Notes under the pieces: generated by a model
The model's database searches: none
What the model saw: the letters and a program-made list of their open reading frames with translations, nothing else
Told to the model about the DNA's origin: nothing
Made by a program: the position numbers and the translations under genes
Shown: positions 44,224 through 52,861 of the stretch, one piece after another
How the letters are laid out: each line of letters starts with the position of its first letter
Numbering within the stretch: the stretch's first letter is position 1
DNA from: Gammaproteobacteria bacterium
Lineage (GTDB): Bacteria; Pseudomonadota; Gammaproteobacteria; Steroidobacterales; Foliamicaceae
NCBI GenBank assembly: GCA_026708965.1
Contig: JAPOTY010000006.1
Coordinates: 62,001 to 126,000, forward strand
Length of the DNA stretch: 64,000 bases
Reading direction: 5' to 3'

Positions 44224-45303
44224 ATGCTTCATCCACTCTTTCTTAGCGCGTTGGCAGCGGGATTGGGCGCGCTGTTGGCGGGCGGGTGTTCGGAAGAGCC
44301 GGCGGCGGCGGCGCACGCCGACCTTGCTGCCGTTTATGCGGTGGCGGAGACGGAACCGGTGCGGGGCGGGGGCGATGCGGCCGACGATCCGGCTATCTGG
44401 ATACATCCCGAAGACGCTTCGATGAGCTTGATTTTGGGCACCGACAAGCGTCGCGGCCTTTCGGTCTATGACCTTGCCGGGCGCGAGGTGCAGTTCCTGC
44501 CGCGCGGGCGCGTGAACAATGTGGATTTGCGCCAGGGCGTGGCGATGGCCGGCGGCGCGGCGACGTTGGCGGTTGCCACCAACCGCACGGAACGAGCGAT
44601 GGATATATTCACCGTTTCCGCGGAAGGGAAGCTGGAACTGGCGTTGGAGCAGGCGCTTGAGATCGGGGATCCGTACGGCATCTGCATGCATCTGGATGCC
44701 GCCGGCATCGCCTACGCCTATGTGAACGGCAGCGACGGGGAATACGAGATCTGGCGGCTGAACGAAGGCGGCGCGCTCAAACCCGAGCGCATCGACCAGT
44801 TTTCGCTGCCCACCAAGCCTGAGGGCTGCGTGGTGGACGACCATACGGGCATCGCCTATATCGGCGAGGAGGAGCATGGCATCTGGAAAATGCCGGCCGG
44901 CGCCGGCGGGTTCGATGAGAAAACGCTGCTCGACTCGGTGGATTCAGACCGCCTTGCCGCGGACGTGGAGGGATTGGGCATCTATCGCACCGAGCAGGGG
45001 CGCGCGATTCTGGTCGCGTCCAGCCAGGGCGACTACACCTACGCCTTTTACGATCTCAATGACGGCGACCGCTATCTAGGCTCCGTGCGCGTGGCCGACG
45101 ATCCGGCCTCCGGCATCGACGGCGCCGAGGAAACCGACGGCCTAGCGGCCACCTCCGCCAACTTGGGCCCTGGATTCGAGCAGGGCCTGCTGGTGGTGCA
45201 GGACGGCTTCAACCGCCTCCCCGAAGAGCGCCAGAACTTCAAGCTCGTCCCTTGGCGCGCCGTCGCCGCCGCCCTCAACCTGCCCGCCCCCGAAAACAAA
45301 TAG
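44224..45303 (+). CDS. Beta-propeller phytase (3-phytase), exported
   Basis: 359 residues. The six-bladed beta-propeller phytase signature is clear: DDPAIWIHPEDASMSLILGT, DKRRGLSVYDL, RVNNVDLRQG and later DGAEETDGLAATSANLG. Hydrolyses phytate to lower inositol phosphates and phosphate in a Ca-dependent way. The N-terminus has a hydrophobic signal ending in LLAGGCS, a possible lipobox with Cys22, although the -3 position is not the usual Leu. The pairing with a TonB receptor is known in Caulobacter and Xanthomonas. It shares the presumed Pho-type promoter upstream of the receptor. Confidence 0.92.
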   Translation: MLHPLFLSALAAGLGALLAGGCSEEPAAAAHADLAAVYAVAETEPVRGGGDAADDPAIWIHPEDASMSLILGTDKRRGLSVYDLAGREVQFLPRGRVNNVDLRQGVAMAGGAATLAVATNRTERAMDIFTVSAEGKLELALEQALEIGDPYGICMHLDAAGIAYAYVNGSDGEYEIWRLNEGGALKPERIDQFSLPTKPEGCVVDDHTGIAYIGEEEHGIWKMPAGAGGFDEKTLLDSVDSDRLAADVEGLGIYRTEQGRAILVASSQGDYTYAFYDLNDGDRYLGSVRVADDPASGIDGAEETDGLAATSANLGPGFEQGLLVVQDGFNRLPEERQNFKLVPWRAVAAALNLPAPENK

Positions 45304-45325
45304 CCGGACGCAGATGCCTGTCGGC

Positions 45326-45354
45326 TTGGGGCGTCCGGCGGAGGCCCGTACAAT
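45326..45354 (+). promoter_or_regulatory. Probable tyrA promoter
   Basis: TTGGGG (45326-45331), 17-bp spacer, TACAAT (45349-45354), 28 bp before the tyrA start. TTGCGC follows the -10. Confidence 0.45.
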
Positions 45355-45382
45355 TTGCGCTCCGCTGCCGGAACGCGAACTC

Positions 45383-46474
45383 ATGCCGGACCTCGAAAGC
45401 CTCAGGAAACAGCTCGGCGCTATCGACCGGGACATTATCGGCTTGCTGGCGCGCCGCCAGGAGATTTCCGCGCAGGTGGGGCGCTACAAGCACGATGCCG
45501 GCCTGCCCACCCGCGATTTCGCCCAGGAAGTGCGGGTGATCGGCAGGGCGCGCGGGCAAGCCGAAAGCGCCGGCCTGCCAGGGGAACTTGCGGAGAATAT
45601 CGTGCGCCTGCTGATCAACGCGTCGCTGTCGCGGCAGGAGCGCGTGCGCCTGCGGGCCCGCGGCCGGGGCGAAGGCCACCGGGCGCTGGTGGTGGGAGGC
45701 GGCGGCAAGATGGGGCGCTGGTTCTGCGAGTTCCTCAGCTCGCAAGGCTATGCCGTGACGGTGGCGGATCCCGGCAAAGCGCCGAGCAAGTTGCCGCAGG
45801 TCGAATGCTGGCAGGACGCGCCGGACCAATTTGAACTGACCGTGGTCGCCGCTCCGGTTGCCGTGAGCGCGCGCATTCTCACTGAAATGCAGCAGGCGGG
45901 CCATGCCGGATTAATCTTCGATATCGCTTCCATTAAGGATCCGGTCAAGGATATTCTCGCCCGCATGGCTTCGGCCGGCATGCAAGTGGCTTCCATCCAC
46001 CCGATGTTCGGCCCGGACACCGACCTTCTGTCCGGCTGCCATGTGCTTCTGATGGATGTGGGCTCGGCGGAGGCGGCCAAGGCCGCCGCCGAGGTTTTCG
46101 CGGGAACCATGGTGGAGATTCTGCGCGTGCCGATGGATGAGCACGACCGGCTTATCGCCTGGGTGCTGGGCGTGTCCCACGCCATCAACCTGGCGTTTAT
46201 CAACGCGCTGGAGGAAAGCGGCGAGCAGGCGCCGGCGCTGGCCCGCATGTCGAGCACCACTTTCGATGCCCAACTCGCCGTGGCCCACGCTGTGGCGGAA
46301 GATAACCCGCATCTTTATTTCGAAATCCAGAAGCTGAATCCGCACGGCGCCGAGGTGCTGGGCGAGCTGGTTGGCACGGTCGAGAAACTCTCCCGGCTGG
46401 TGCGCAGCGGCAACGAGGCGGAGTTCGTGCGCATGATGGAAAGCGGCCGGCGCTATCTGGCGGCCCGCAAGTAG
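45383..46474 (+). CDS. tyrA: Bifunctional chorismate mutase/prephenate dehydrogenase
   Basis: 363 residues from ATG 45383. The frame to 45314 overlaps the promoter. The N-terminal AroQ-type chorismate mutase (about 1-90: LRKQLGAIDRDIIGLLARRQ, QVGRYKHDAG) is fused to a prephenate dehydrogenase with NAD motif VVGGGGKMGRWFCEF at about 98. This is the gammaproteobacterial E. coli-type TyrA leading to 4-hydroxyphenylpyruvate and tyrosine. GVSHAINLAFINAL and SIHPMFGPD are dehydrogenase-domain blocks. No separate ACT domain is seen. Confidence 0.94.
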   Translation: MPDLESLRKQLGAIDRDIIGLLARRQEISAQVGRYKHDAGLPTRDFAQEVRVIGRARGQAESAGLPGELAENIVRLLINASLSRQERVRLRARGRGEGHRALVVGGGGKMGRWFCEFLSSQGYAVTVADPGKAPSKLPQVECWQDAPDQFELTVVAAPVAVSARILTEMQQAGHAGLIFDIASIKDPVKDILARMASAGMQVASIHPMFGPDTDLLSGCHVLLMDVGSAEAAKAAAEVFAGTMVEILRVPMDEHDRLIAWVLGVSHAINLAFINALEESGEQAPALARMSSTTFDAQLAVAHAVAEDNPHLYFEIQKLNPHGAEVLGELVGTVEKLSRLVRSGNEAEFVRMMESGRRYLAARK

Positions 46475-46480
46475 CGCCCC

Positions 46481-47455
46481 GTGCCGTTGAGGCCGAGGGT
46501 TGTATTAAGCCGGCGCTGGCCGGGGCGCGCGGAGTCGCTGCTGGCGGAGGACTACGAAGTCATATCCAATGCGCCGGACCAGCCGATGAGCGCGTCCGAC
46601 ATGCGCGAGGCCCTGCGGACGGCCGACGCTTTTTGCCCCACGGTCACCGATCAGGTGGATGCGGGCGTTGTGGGAGCGCCCGCCCGCCGCGCCCGCATAC
46701 TCGCCAACTTCGGCGCCGGGTTCGAGCATATCGACTTGGATGCGGCGCGCCGTTTGGGCATTGTGGTGACCAACACGCCGGATGTACTGACTGATTGCAC
46801 GGCGGACTTGACCCTGGCCCTGATACTGGCCACGGCGCGGGGCGTGGTGAGCGGCGACCGCATGCTGCGGGCCGGCGATTGGGCCGGTTGGCGGCCGACG
46901 CATATTCCGGGTGTGCGGGTTGGCGGCAAGACGCTGGGGCTGGTGGGCTTCGGCCGGATCGGCAGAGCCGTGGCCAGGCGGGCAAGGGCGGGTTTCGGGA
47001 TGCGCGTTCGCGTTTTCGGTCCGCGCCCTTTGGCGGACGAGGAAGCGCGCGAGCTGGGCGTTGAGGTTTGCGCCGATCTGGACGACCTGCTTGAGACCAG
47101 CGACTTCGTGTCGCTGCACTGCCCCGTGACGCCGGTGACGCAAAGAATGATCGGCGAGCCGCAATTGAAACGAATGCGGCGCGGCTCGATACTCATCAAT
47201 ACCGCCCGGGGCGCATTGGTTGACGAGCAGGCGCTGGCGGAGGCGCTGCGCTCGGGACGGCTGGCCGCGGCGGGGCTGGATGTCTATGCGCGCGAACCGG
47301 AGGTATCGGCGGAACTCAAGGGAATCGACCGGGTCGTGCTGCTTCCGCATCTCGGCAGCGCGACGCGGGAGACCCGCGAGGCGATGGGGATGCGGGTAAA
47401 GGAGAACTTGGACTATTTTTTCGCCGGCAAGGAGCCGCCCGACCGCGTTGCCTGA
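46481..47455 (+). CDS. D-isomer specific 2-hydroxyacid dehydrogenase (glyoxylate reductase-like)
   Basis: 324 residues from GTG 46481, 6 bp after tyrA, so probably the same transcript. The Rossmann motif is [17 protein letters not shown]. The catalytic Arg lies in [10 protein letters not shown], the Glu in REPEV and the His in [28 protein letters not shown] is typical of the glyoxylate/hydroxypyruvate reductase branch. It likely reduces glyoxylate or hydroxypyruvate with NAD(P)H. Next to tyrA, a hydroxyphenylpyruvate reductase role is a second possibility. Confidence 0.85.
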   Translation: MPLRPRVVLSRRWPGRAESLLAEDYEVISNAPDQPMSASDMREALRTADAFCPTVTDQVDAGVVGAPARRARILANFGAGFEHIDLDAARRLGIVVTNTPDVLTDCTADLTLALILATARGVVSGDRMLRAGDWAGWRPTHIPGVRVGGKTLGLVGFGRIGRAVARRARAGFGMRVRVFGPRPLADEEARELGVEVCADLDDLLETSDFVSLHCPVTPVTQRMIGEPQLKRMRRGSILINTARGALVDEQALAEALRSGRLAAAGLDVYAREPEVSAELKGIDRVVLLPHLGSATRETREAMGMRVKENLDYFFAGKEPPDRVA

Positions 47456-47571
47456 TCCCGGCAAGGCCCCGGCAAGAATCACGGCGCGTTGGCTTTGGCT
47501 CCCCTTAAAATTCGCGCAATGAAAAGCTTCAACTGGACAGGGCGCGCTGGTGATCGCGCCGGCGACGGGTG

Positions 47572-48255
47572 ATGCCGGCGCCATTGGCCGATCTCAGCGG
47601 CGCGCCGCCGGACGATCCGCTGCCCATCCTCAGGCAATGGCTGGCGCTGGCGGCGGAATTGACAGACCGCCCCAATCCGCATTCCATGGTGCTCTCCACC
47701 ACTGGCATTGAAGGCCGCCCGGATGCGCGGGTGGTGCTTCTCAAGCGCTTCGACCACCGCAAGGGTTATTTGGTTTTCTATACCAACTACGGGTCGGCCA
47801 AGGGCCGCCAACTCGCGGCGCGCGCCGAAGCCTGCGCTGTGTTCCATTGGGATCGCCTAGGCCGGCAGGCGCGCATTCGCGGCCCGGTGGTGGCGTCGCC
47901 GGATGAGGAAAGCGATGCGTATTTCGCCACCCGCAGCTGGCAGAGCCAGCTTGCCGCCTGGTCCAGCGAGCAGAGCCGGTCGGTTTCCTCCCGCGCGGCG
48001 CTCAACGCCCGGATGAACGAAACGGCGGCGCGCTTCGGCGGCGACGGGGAAAACTGGACTGCCGAGCCGCCCCCTGGGGCCGTGTCCCGCCCGCCGTTCT
48101 GGGGAGGCTATCGCCTGTTCGCTCGCGCCGTGGAGCTATGGGCGCAAGGCGATGCGCGCCTTCACGACCGCATCCTCTGGTCCCGCGATCTTGAATCCGC
48201 CGACGGATCGGAGTGCCGCGCCGGCCCTTGGAACGCCAGCCGCCTTCAGCCCTGA
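47572..48255 (+). CDS. pdxH: Pyridoxamine/pyridoxine 5'-phosphate oxidase
   Basis: 227 residues from ATG 47572 (a GTG at 47569 adds one codon). Makes pyridoxal phosphate using FMN. Family blocks RPNPHSMVLSTTGIEGRPDA, RVVLLKRFDHRKGYLVFYTN and YGSAKGRQLAARAEACAVFH (FMN phosphate site), RQARIRGPV and PPFWGGYRL are all present, with the usual length. TAAAAT at 47506-47511 is a candidate -10. Convergent with ampE 10 bp away. Confidence 0.95.
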   Translation: MPAPLADLSGAPPDDPLPILRQWLALAAELTDRPNPHSMVLSTTGIEGRPDARVVLLKRFDHRKGYLVFYTNYGSAKGRQLAARAEACAVFHWDRLGRQARIRGPVVASPDEESDAYFATRSWQSQLAAWSSEQSRSVSSRAALNARMNETAARFGGDGENWTAEPPPGAVSRPPFWGGYRLFARAVELWAQGDARLHDRILWSRDLESADGSECRAGPWNASRLQP

Positions 48256-48265
48256 TGCCGCCTTG

Positions 48266-49132
48266 CTAATAGACCCAGCCCAGAATCACGGCCACCGCCA
48301 CGATCGGCCCCCAAACGAAGAACAGGCTGCGCTCCACCAGCGCCACGGCGCCGCGCACACGGTCTTGCCGGGCGCCCAGCGCCTGTGCGCCCACCGCGCC
48401 CAGCACCGCGTTGGAGCCGCCGGAAAGATTGCTTTGATTGTTGGCCCTGGTGTCCCGCCAGGCATTGATGGCGTCGTCGAAGTTGCCGGCCAGCGCGAAG
48501 CTGGCGGAAGTGATGCGGGCGGGGACCCAAGCCGCCAGCCCATGCAGCATCACTGCGGCGCGATGCAGCGCCTCGCCTCCTTCGAGGGTGGCCGTGTATC
48601 GGCGCAGGCTGTTGAGCGCGCGGAAGCCGAAGGCGAACGCGGGGCCCAAGGAACCGGCCACAAGGAACCAGAAGACCACGCCGAAGATGCGGTTATTGGC
48701 CTCCTGATAGGTCGCCCGCTCCACGGCGGCCGCTTGTTCGGCGGAGTCCTCCGGCGCGCTGCCGCCGAGCAGCAGTTCGGCTTGCGCTTTGGCCCCGTCG
48801 CTGTCGCCGGCTTCGGCTTTCTGGTGGTAATCGAGCGCCTCCGCCTTCAGATCCCGGGGGCCGAATGAGGCCAGCAGCACCGCAACCGCGAAAACGAACC
48901 ACAGAATTTCCAGCGAACTGTCGCTGAGAAGCCAGGCCACGATGCCCACCGGCACGGCGCAGGCCAGCGTCATCCCGGCGATGATGCAGGGTGCCGCCCG
49001 CGCATCCAGGCCCAGCGCTTTTTCCGCCAGACGGTTGGCCTGCTCCTCGAACGGCCGGAACTCGCGCAAATGCGACCAGCGCGCCAGGAAGCGCTCGGCG
49101 TAGATGCCGATCAGCAGGGCAATCAATTTCAT
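48266..49132 (-). CDS. ampE: AmpE-like inner-membrane protein
   Basis: 288 residues from ATG 49132, overlapping the ampD stop by 4 bp. Several hydrophobic helices are visible (CIIAGMTLACAVPVGIVAWL, LEILWFVFAVAVLLASFG, IFGVVFWFLVAGSLGPAFAF, and a C-terminal LFFVWGPIVAVAVILGWVY). MKLIALLIGIYAERFLARWS is a typical AmpE opening. AmpE lies beside AmpD in enterics and Pseudomonas and is linked to sensing cell-wall turnover for beta-lactamase induction; its mechanism is unresolved. Confidence 0.85.
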   Translation of the reverse strand: MKLIALLIGIYAERFLARWSHLREFRPFEEQANRLAEKALGLDARAAPCIIAGMTLACAVPVGIVAWLLSDSSLEILWFVFAVAVLLASFGPRDLKAEALDYHQKAEAGDSDGAKAQAELLLGGSAPEDSAEQAAAVERATYQEANNRIFGVVFWFLVAGSLGPAFAFGFRALNSLRRYTATLEGGEALHRAAVMLHGLAAWVPARITSASFALAGNFDDAINAWRDTRANNQSNLSGGSNAVLGAVGAQALGARQDRVRGAVALVERSLFFVWGPIVAVAVILGWVY

Positions 49133-49701
49133 GGGTTGTGCTCCGCGGCCCTTGCCAAATCCGCCGCCAGCCGGGCCCAGTCGAATGTTTGCCCCGGGTC
49201 CCATTTCCGGCTGGGCGCAATATCGCTGTGGCCCACGATCGGCGCGCTTCGCAGGGACGGCAGTCCGGCCCGCAGCGCAACGATGGCGGCGCAGGCCTGA
49301 TTGTATTGCCTATCGGTGAAAGCCGTGGACTCATTGCCTTCGATTTCGATGCCCACCGAGTAGTCGTTGCAGTGGGGCTGCCCTCGGAACTGCGACTCTC
49401 CCGCATGCCAGGCGCGCTGAAGGACGCTCACGAACTGAACGAGCTCGCCGTCGCGGCGCACCAGAAAATGCGCTGATACGCGCATGCCCGCCAAGCCGCT
49501 GAAAAAAGGATGCGCCGAACCGTCCAGCCTCCCGTGGAACAAATCCTCGATTTCGTTGCCGCCGAACTGGCCGGGCGGCAGGGAAATCGCATGCAGCACG
49601 ATCAGCCGGGCCTGGCTCTCCGGCGGCCGCTCGTCGCGGTGCGGACACAAGGAAAGCCGCGCGCCCTCCACAAGGCCGGTCCGGCGGTTCAGGATAAGCA
49701 C
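49129..49701 (-). CDS. ampD: 1,6-anhydro-N-acetylmuramyl-L-alanine amidase AmpD
   Basis: 190 residues. Cytoplasmic zinc amidase of peptidoglycan recycling, with no signal peptide. Zn-ligand His residues are seen in VLHAISL and GHSDIAPSRKWDPG. The AmpD block HCNDYSVGIEIEGNESTAFT is clear. It removes peptides from anhydro-muropeptides, which keeps AmpR-type regulators from inducing beta-lactamase. It forms an operon with ampE and is divergent from gshB across 81 bp. Confidence 0.95.
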   Translation of the reverse strand: MLILNRRTGLVEGARLSLCPHRDERPPESQARLIVLHAISLPPGQFGGNEIEDLFHGRLDGSAHPFFSGLAGMRVSAHFLVRRDGELVQFVSVLQRAWHAGESQFRGQPHCNDYSVGIEIEGNESTAFTDRQYNQACAAIVALRAGLPSLRSAPIVGHSDIAPSRKWDPGQTFDWARLAADLARAAEHNP

Positions 49702-49782
49702 GCTCGCCCCGCTTTGCGGCTGCCCCGGCCCGGGAGCGCCCTTAAAATACCGCAGGCTCGCTCCAACTCACTCTCTCCCACC

Positions 49783-50736
49783 ATGAAAACCGGCACTCTG
49801 GGCGTGGTAATGGACCCCATTGGCACCATTGCCCCGCAAAAGGATAGCACCCTGGCGCTGCTCCGCGAGGCGCAGCGGCGCGGCATCAGGCTGTTTCACT
49901 TCACGCTCAACGATATCGATATTCGCGACGGGCGCGCTTTCGGAGCCGCGGCCCCGCTTGCCGTCACCGGCAACGATGCCGACTGGTTCCGCCTCGAACC
50001 GCCGCAGGACCTGGCTCTCGGCCAGCTCGACCTGATTTTCATGCGCAAGGATCCGCCATTCAATGCGGAATACATCTTCGCCACCTACGTTTTACAGCGC
50101 GCCCAGGCTGAGGGCGCAACGATCGTCAACGATCCGCAGGCTTTGCGCGACGTGAACGAAAAGGCCTTCGTCGCTTGGTTTCCCGACCTCACGCCGCCCT
50201 CCGTCATCACCCGCTCGGCGGAACGGATGCGCGATTTTCTGGACCAGCACGGGCATATTGTGGTCAAGCCGCTGGATATGATGGGCGGCCATTCCATCTT
50301 CGCCTTGGACCGGGCGGACAAGAATCTTGCGGTGATTCTCGAAACCATCACCGCTGGCGGGACCCGCTTTGCAATGGCCCAGCGGTATCTGCCGGAAATC
50401 GCCGCCGGCGACCGCCGCATCCTGCTGATCGACGGGCGGGCGGTGAGCCCGGCGCTGAACCGCGTGCCGCGCGGCGACGACAACCGCGGCAACCTCATGG
50501 CCGGCGCGCGCGCCGAGGCATGCGAACTCACGCCGCGGGATATTCAGATATGCGAGCGGGTGGGCGCCGAGCTGGCGGTGCGCGGCGTGGCGTTTGCCGG
50601 ACTGGACATCATCGGCGATTACCTCACGGAAGTGAATATCACCAGCCCCACGGGAATCCGGGAGATTCAGGAACTGGCGGGGGTGGATGCCGCGGCTCTG
50701 CTGTTCGACAGCCTGCTGGAGCGCCTGAAAGGCTAG
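49783..50736 (+). CDS. gshB: Glutathione synthetase
   Basis: 317 residues from ATG 49783. The frame upstream to 49510 is antisense to ampD. An ATP-grasp ligase that joins gamma-glutamylcysteine and glycine. Family blocks GVVMDPIGTIAPQKDST, FMRKDPPFN, VKPLDMMGGHSIF, and TEVNITSPTGIREI are intact. TAAAAT at 49743-49748 is a possible -10. The order gshB-yqgE-ruvX is conserved among gammaproteobacteria. Confidence 0.96.
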   Translation: MKTGTLGVVMDPIGTIAPQKDSTLALLREAQRRGIRLFHFTLNDIDIRDGRAFGAAAPLAVTGNDADWFRLEPPQDLALGQLDLIFMRKDPPFNAEYIFATYVLQRAQAEGATIVNDPQALRDVNEKAFVAWFPDLTPPSVITRSAERMRDFLDQHGHIVVKPLDMMGGHSIFALDRADKNLAVILETITAGGTRFAMAQRYLPEIAAGDRRILLIDGRAVSPALNRVPRGDDNRGNLMAGARAEACELTPRDIQICERVGAELAVRGVAFAGLDIIGDYLTEVNITSPTGIREIQELAGVDAAALLFDSLLERLKG

Positions 50737-50753
50737 CAGCCCGCCCGCGCCGC

Positions 50754-50759
50754 TATAAT
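50754..50759 (+). promoter_or_regulatory. -10 box before yqgE
   Basis: TATAAT followed by CGCGCC, 28 bp before the yqgE start, in the 51-bp gap after gshB. No good -35 is seen, so an internal promoter is tentative. Confidence 0.4.
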
Positions 50760-50787
50760 CGCGCCAGGCATCCTGCTTCGATTGGTC

Positions 50788-51351
50788 ATGGAAGAAATTA
50801 ACTCCCTTTCCGGCAAACTTCTTATCGCCATGCCGGGAATGCCTGACTCGCGATTCCGCCAAACCGTGACTTATCTGTGCGGCCATAATGCCGATGGCGC
50901 GCTGGGGATCATCATCAACCGGCCCTCAAGCATGAATCTCGGCGAAGTCTTCGAACAACTTTCGCTGGACAGCCAGGATGACGATCTCGCCAACCAGAAA
51001 ATCCTCAAGGGCGGACCCGTGAATCGCGAACGAGGCTTTGTGCTGCATGAAACCGGAGGAAGCTGGGATTCCACGATTTCGATGTGCGGAAATATCGAAG
51101 TCACCACATCGAGGGATGTGCTGTCGGCCATTGCCGGCGGCCAGGGCCCGCGCCGCGCCCTGCTGGCTCTGGGGTGCGCGGGCTGGGGCGAAGGCCAGCT
51201 GGAGCGCGAACTGCGTTCGAATTCCTGGATGGTGGCGGACGCGGCCGAGGAAATACTCTTCGATACGCCGTATGAGCGGCGCTGGGCGGCTTCCGCGGCG
51301 CTGCTGGGCGTGGACGTGTCGCGGCTGGGGCTGCAGGCTGGCAACGCCTGA
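50788..51351 (+). CDS. yqgE: YqgE/AlgH family protein
   Basis: 187 residues from ATG 50788. The family opening SGKLLIAMPGMPDSRFRQTV and GALGIIINRPSSMNLGEVF are unmistakable, as are KGGPVNRERGFVLH and GCAGWGEGQLERELRSNSW. Cytoplasmic; the biochemical function is not established. It stands between gshB and ruvX as usual. Confidence 0.93.
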   Translation: MEEINSLSGKLLIAMPGMPDSRFRQTVTYLCGHNADGALGIIINRPSSMNLGEVFEQLSLDSQDDDLANQKILKGGPVNRERGFVLHETGGSWDSTISMCGNIEVTTSRDVLSAIAGGQGPRRALLALGCAGWGEGQLERELRSNSWMVADAAEEILFDTPYERRWAASAALLGVDVSRLGLQAGNA

Positions 51352-51394
51352 TTCGCGAATCTTCGCAGCCCCCGGCGCCAACAAGCCGTTCCCC

Positions 51395-51814
51395 ATGCGC
51401 ACCGAGCCTGCAATTGCCCTCGACTTCGGTCTGAAGCGCGTGGGCGTGGCCACGGCCACCGGCGGCGTGATCACGGCCCGCAAACACCTCCCGGCGCGTG
51501 GCGGTTTGCCCCAATGGAGCGAGCTGGACCGGCTCGTTCGCGAGTACCATCCCCAAGTCCTGGTGCTGGGATGCCCCCCTAGGCCCGCCGCCGAGCTGGA
51601 AGTTGCGCTCGCACGTTTTCGCGGGCATCTGGAACGCCGCTACGGGCTTTCGGTGGAGACGATCGATGAACACCTCACCACCCGGGAGGCCGGCGCCTGG
51701 CTGCGGGAACGGCGTTCCAGCGGCGAACAGGGCCGGCGGGCCCGCAAGGGGCAGCTTGATAGCCTCGCGGCCTGCGTGATTGCCAGGAGCTGGCAGGAGA
51801 AGCAAGCAGGGTGA
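51395..51814 (+). CDS. ruvX: Putative pre-16S rRNA nuclease YqgF/RuvX
   Basis: 139 residues from ATG 51395. RNase H-like fold: D10 in ALDFGLKRVGVA, Glu in IDEHLTT, and Asp in RKGQLDSLAACVI form the acidic site. LGCPPRPAAELE stands where LPxxxDG is typical, so this loop is somewhat diverged. Involved in 16S 5'-end maturation or Holliday-junction processing. 43 bp after yqgE and 12 bp before the PyrK-like gene. Confidence 0.88.
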   Translation: MRTEPAIALDFGLKRVGVATATGGVITARKHLPARGGLPQWSELDRLVREYHPQVLVLGCPPRPAAELEVALARFRGHLERRYGLSVETIDEHLTTREAGAWLRERRSSGEQGRRARKGQLDSLAACVIARSWQEKQAG

Positions 51815-51826
51815 TTCGGCTACGCC

Positions 51827-52675
51827 ATGCCTGCTGATCGCATCTTCGTGGAGGAAGGCGAGGTGCTGTCGCAGCGGTCGTTTCCGGGCGGCCAGCACCG
51901 TCTGCGAATGCGCGCGCCACGTTGCGCCGCGGCGGCCCGTCCCGGCAGCTTCGTTCATTTGCGCTGCGGTTCGGGACTGCCACAGCGCCGGCCGCTGTCG
52001 ATCATGCTGGCCGATGCCGAGCGCGGTTGGATCGAACTGCTCTACAAGACCGGCGGCCAGGGGCTCACGCTGCTTTCGACCGCCGAACCGGGGGACACGC
52101 TGCAATCAATGGGGCCGATCGGGCGCGGTTTTTCAATCTCCGAGACGCGCCCGATTGTGCTATTGCTGGGCGGCGGGGTCGGCATTCCGCCGGTGCTGTT
52201 CCAAGCCCGGCGGCTGGCGGGCAAGGATCAATGGAAGCCCCGGCTGTTTCTGGGCTCCGAGCTGCCTTTCCCCTTCGCCTTGGAAAAGCACGGCAAGAAC
52301 AGCCGTTTGCGCTGCGCCGAACAGTGGGGCGTGCCCTCGCAGCTGGCCAGCAACGCGGGGCTTAACGGCTGCTATCGCGGCCATGTAACGGACCTGGCGC
52401 GCCAATGGCTGAGTGAACTGCCGCGCGAGCGTTTGCCTCAAGTGGCTGTCCATGCCTGCGGTCCGGAGCCTATGCTTCGGGCATCCGCCCGGCTGGCAGC
52501 GGAATTTGGCGTGTATGCCGAGTTATGCCTGGAGGAATACATGGCCTGCGCGGTGGGCGGTTGCGCTGGCTGCACGGTTCAGGCGCATACGCCCGATGGG
52601 CTGGCCATGAAGCGGGTATGCGTGGACGGACCGGTATTCCCCGCCGAGTGGATCTATCCTCAAGCCGCAGCATGA
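51827..52675 (+). CDS. PyrK-like electron-transfer flavoprotein (FAD, [2Fe-2S])
   Basis: 282 residues. A ferredoxin-reductase-like fold: FAD-binding QRRPLSIMLAD, glycine-rich LLLGGGVGIPPVLFQ, nucleotide-site HACGPEPML. Cluster cysteines are CLEEYMACAVGGCAGCTV plus a later KRVCVDGPVF, the PyrK C-terminal [2Fe-2S] pattern. PyrK passes electrons from dihydroorotate dehydrogenase B to NAD. No pyrD-type gene is in the window, so its partner is unknown, and other oxidoreductases can use this subunit type. In Pseudomonas this slot after ruvX holds pyrR-pyrB-pyrC. Confidence 0.8.
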   Translation: MPADRIFVEEGEVLSQRSFPGGQHRLRMRAPRCAAAARPGSFVHLRCGSGLPQRRPLSIMLADAERGWIELLYKTGGQGLTLLSTAEPGDTLQSMGPIGRGFSISETRPIVLLLGGGVGIPPVLFQARRLAGKDQWKPRLFLGSELPFPFALEKHGKNSRLRCAEQWGVPSQLASNAGLNGCYRGHVTDLARQWLSELPRERLPQVAVHACGPEPMLRASARLAAEFGVYAELCLEEYMACAVGGCAGCTVQAHTPDGLAMKRVCVDGPVFPAEWIYPQAAA

Positions 52676-52861
52676 GAACGGCGGGCCACGCCACCGCGCC
52701 TTACTTCGCGGGGCTGTTCCTTTTCGCGTCGGCATTGCCCCCGTTCGACCCTCACAACTGACCTTGGCCCGCCAGAAGTTGCCTTCGGGAAGTTACGCCG
52801 GAGTAGAATTTCCAGCCAATAGATCATTCGGCGCAACTGCGCCCTGTTCTTGGATTTACCG

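Noticed and set aside
46505-47584. Long minus-strand frame opposite the hydroxyacid dehydrogenase
   Set aside because: His/Arg/Gln-rich translation with no motifs. The plus strand encodes a complete dehydrogenase.
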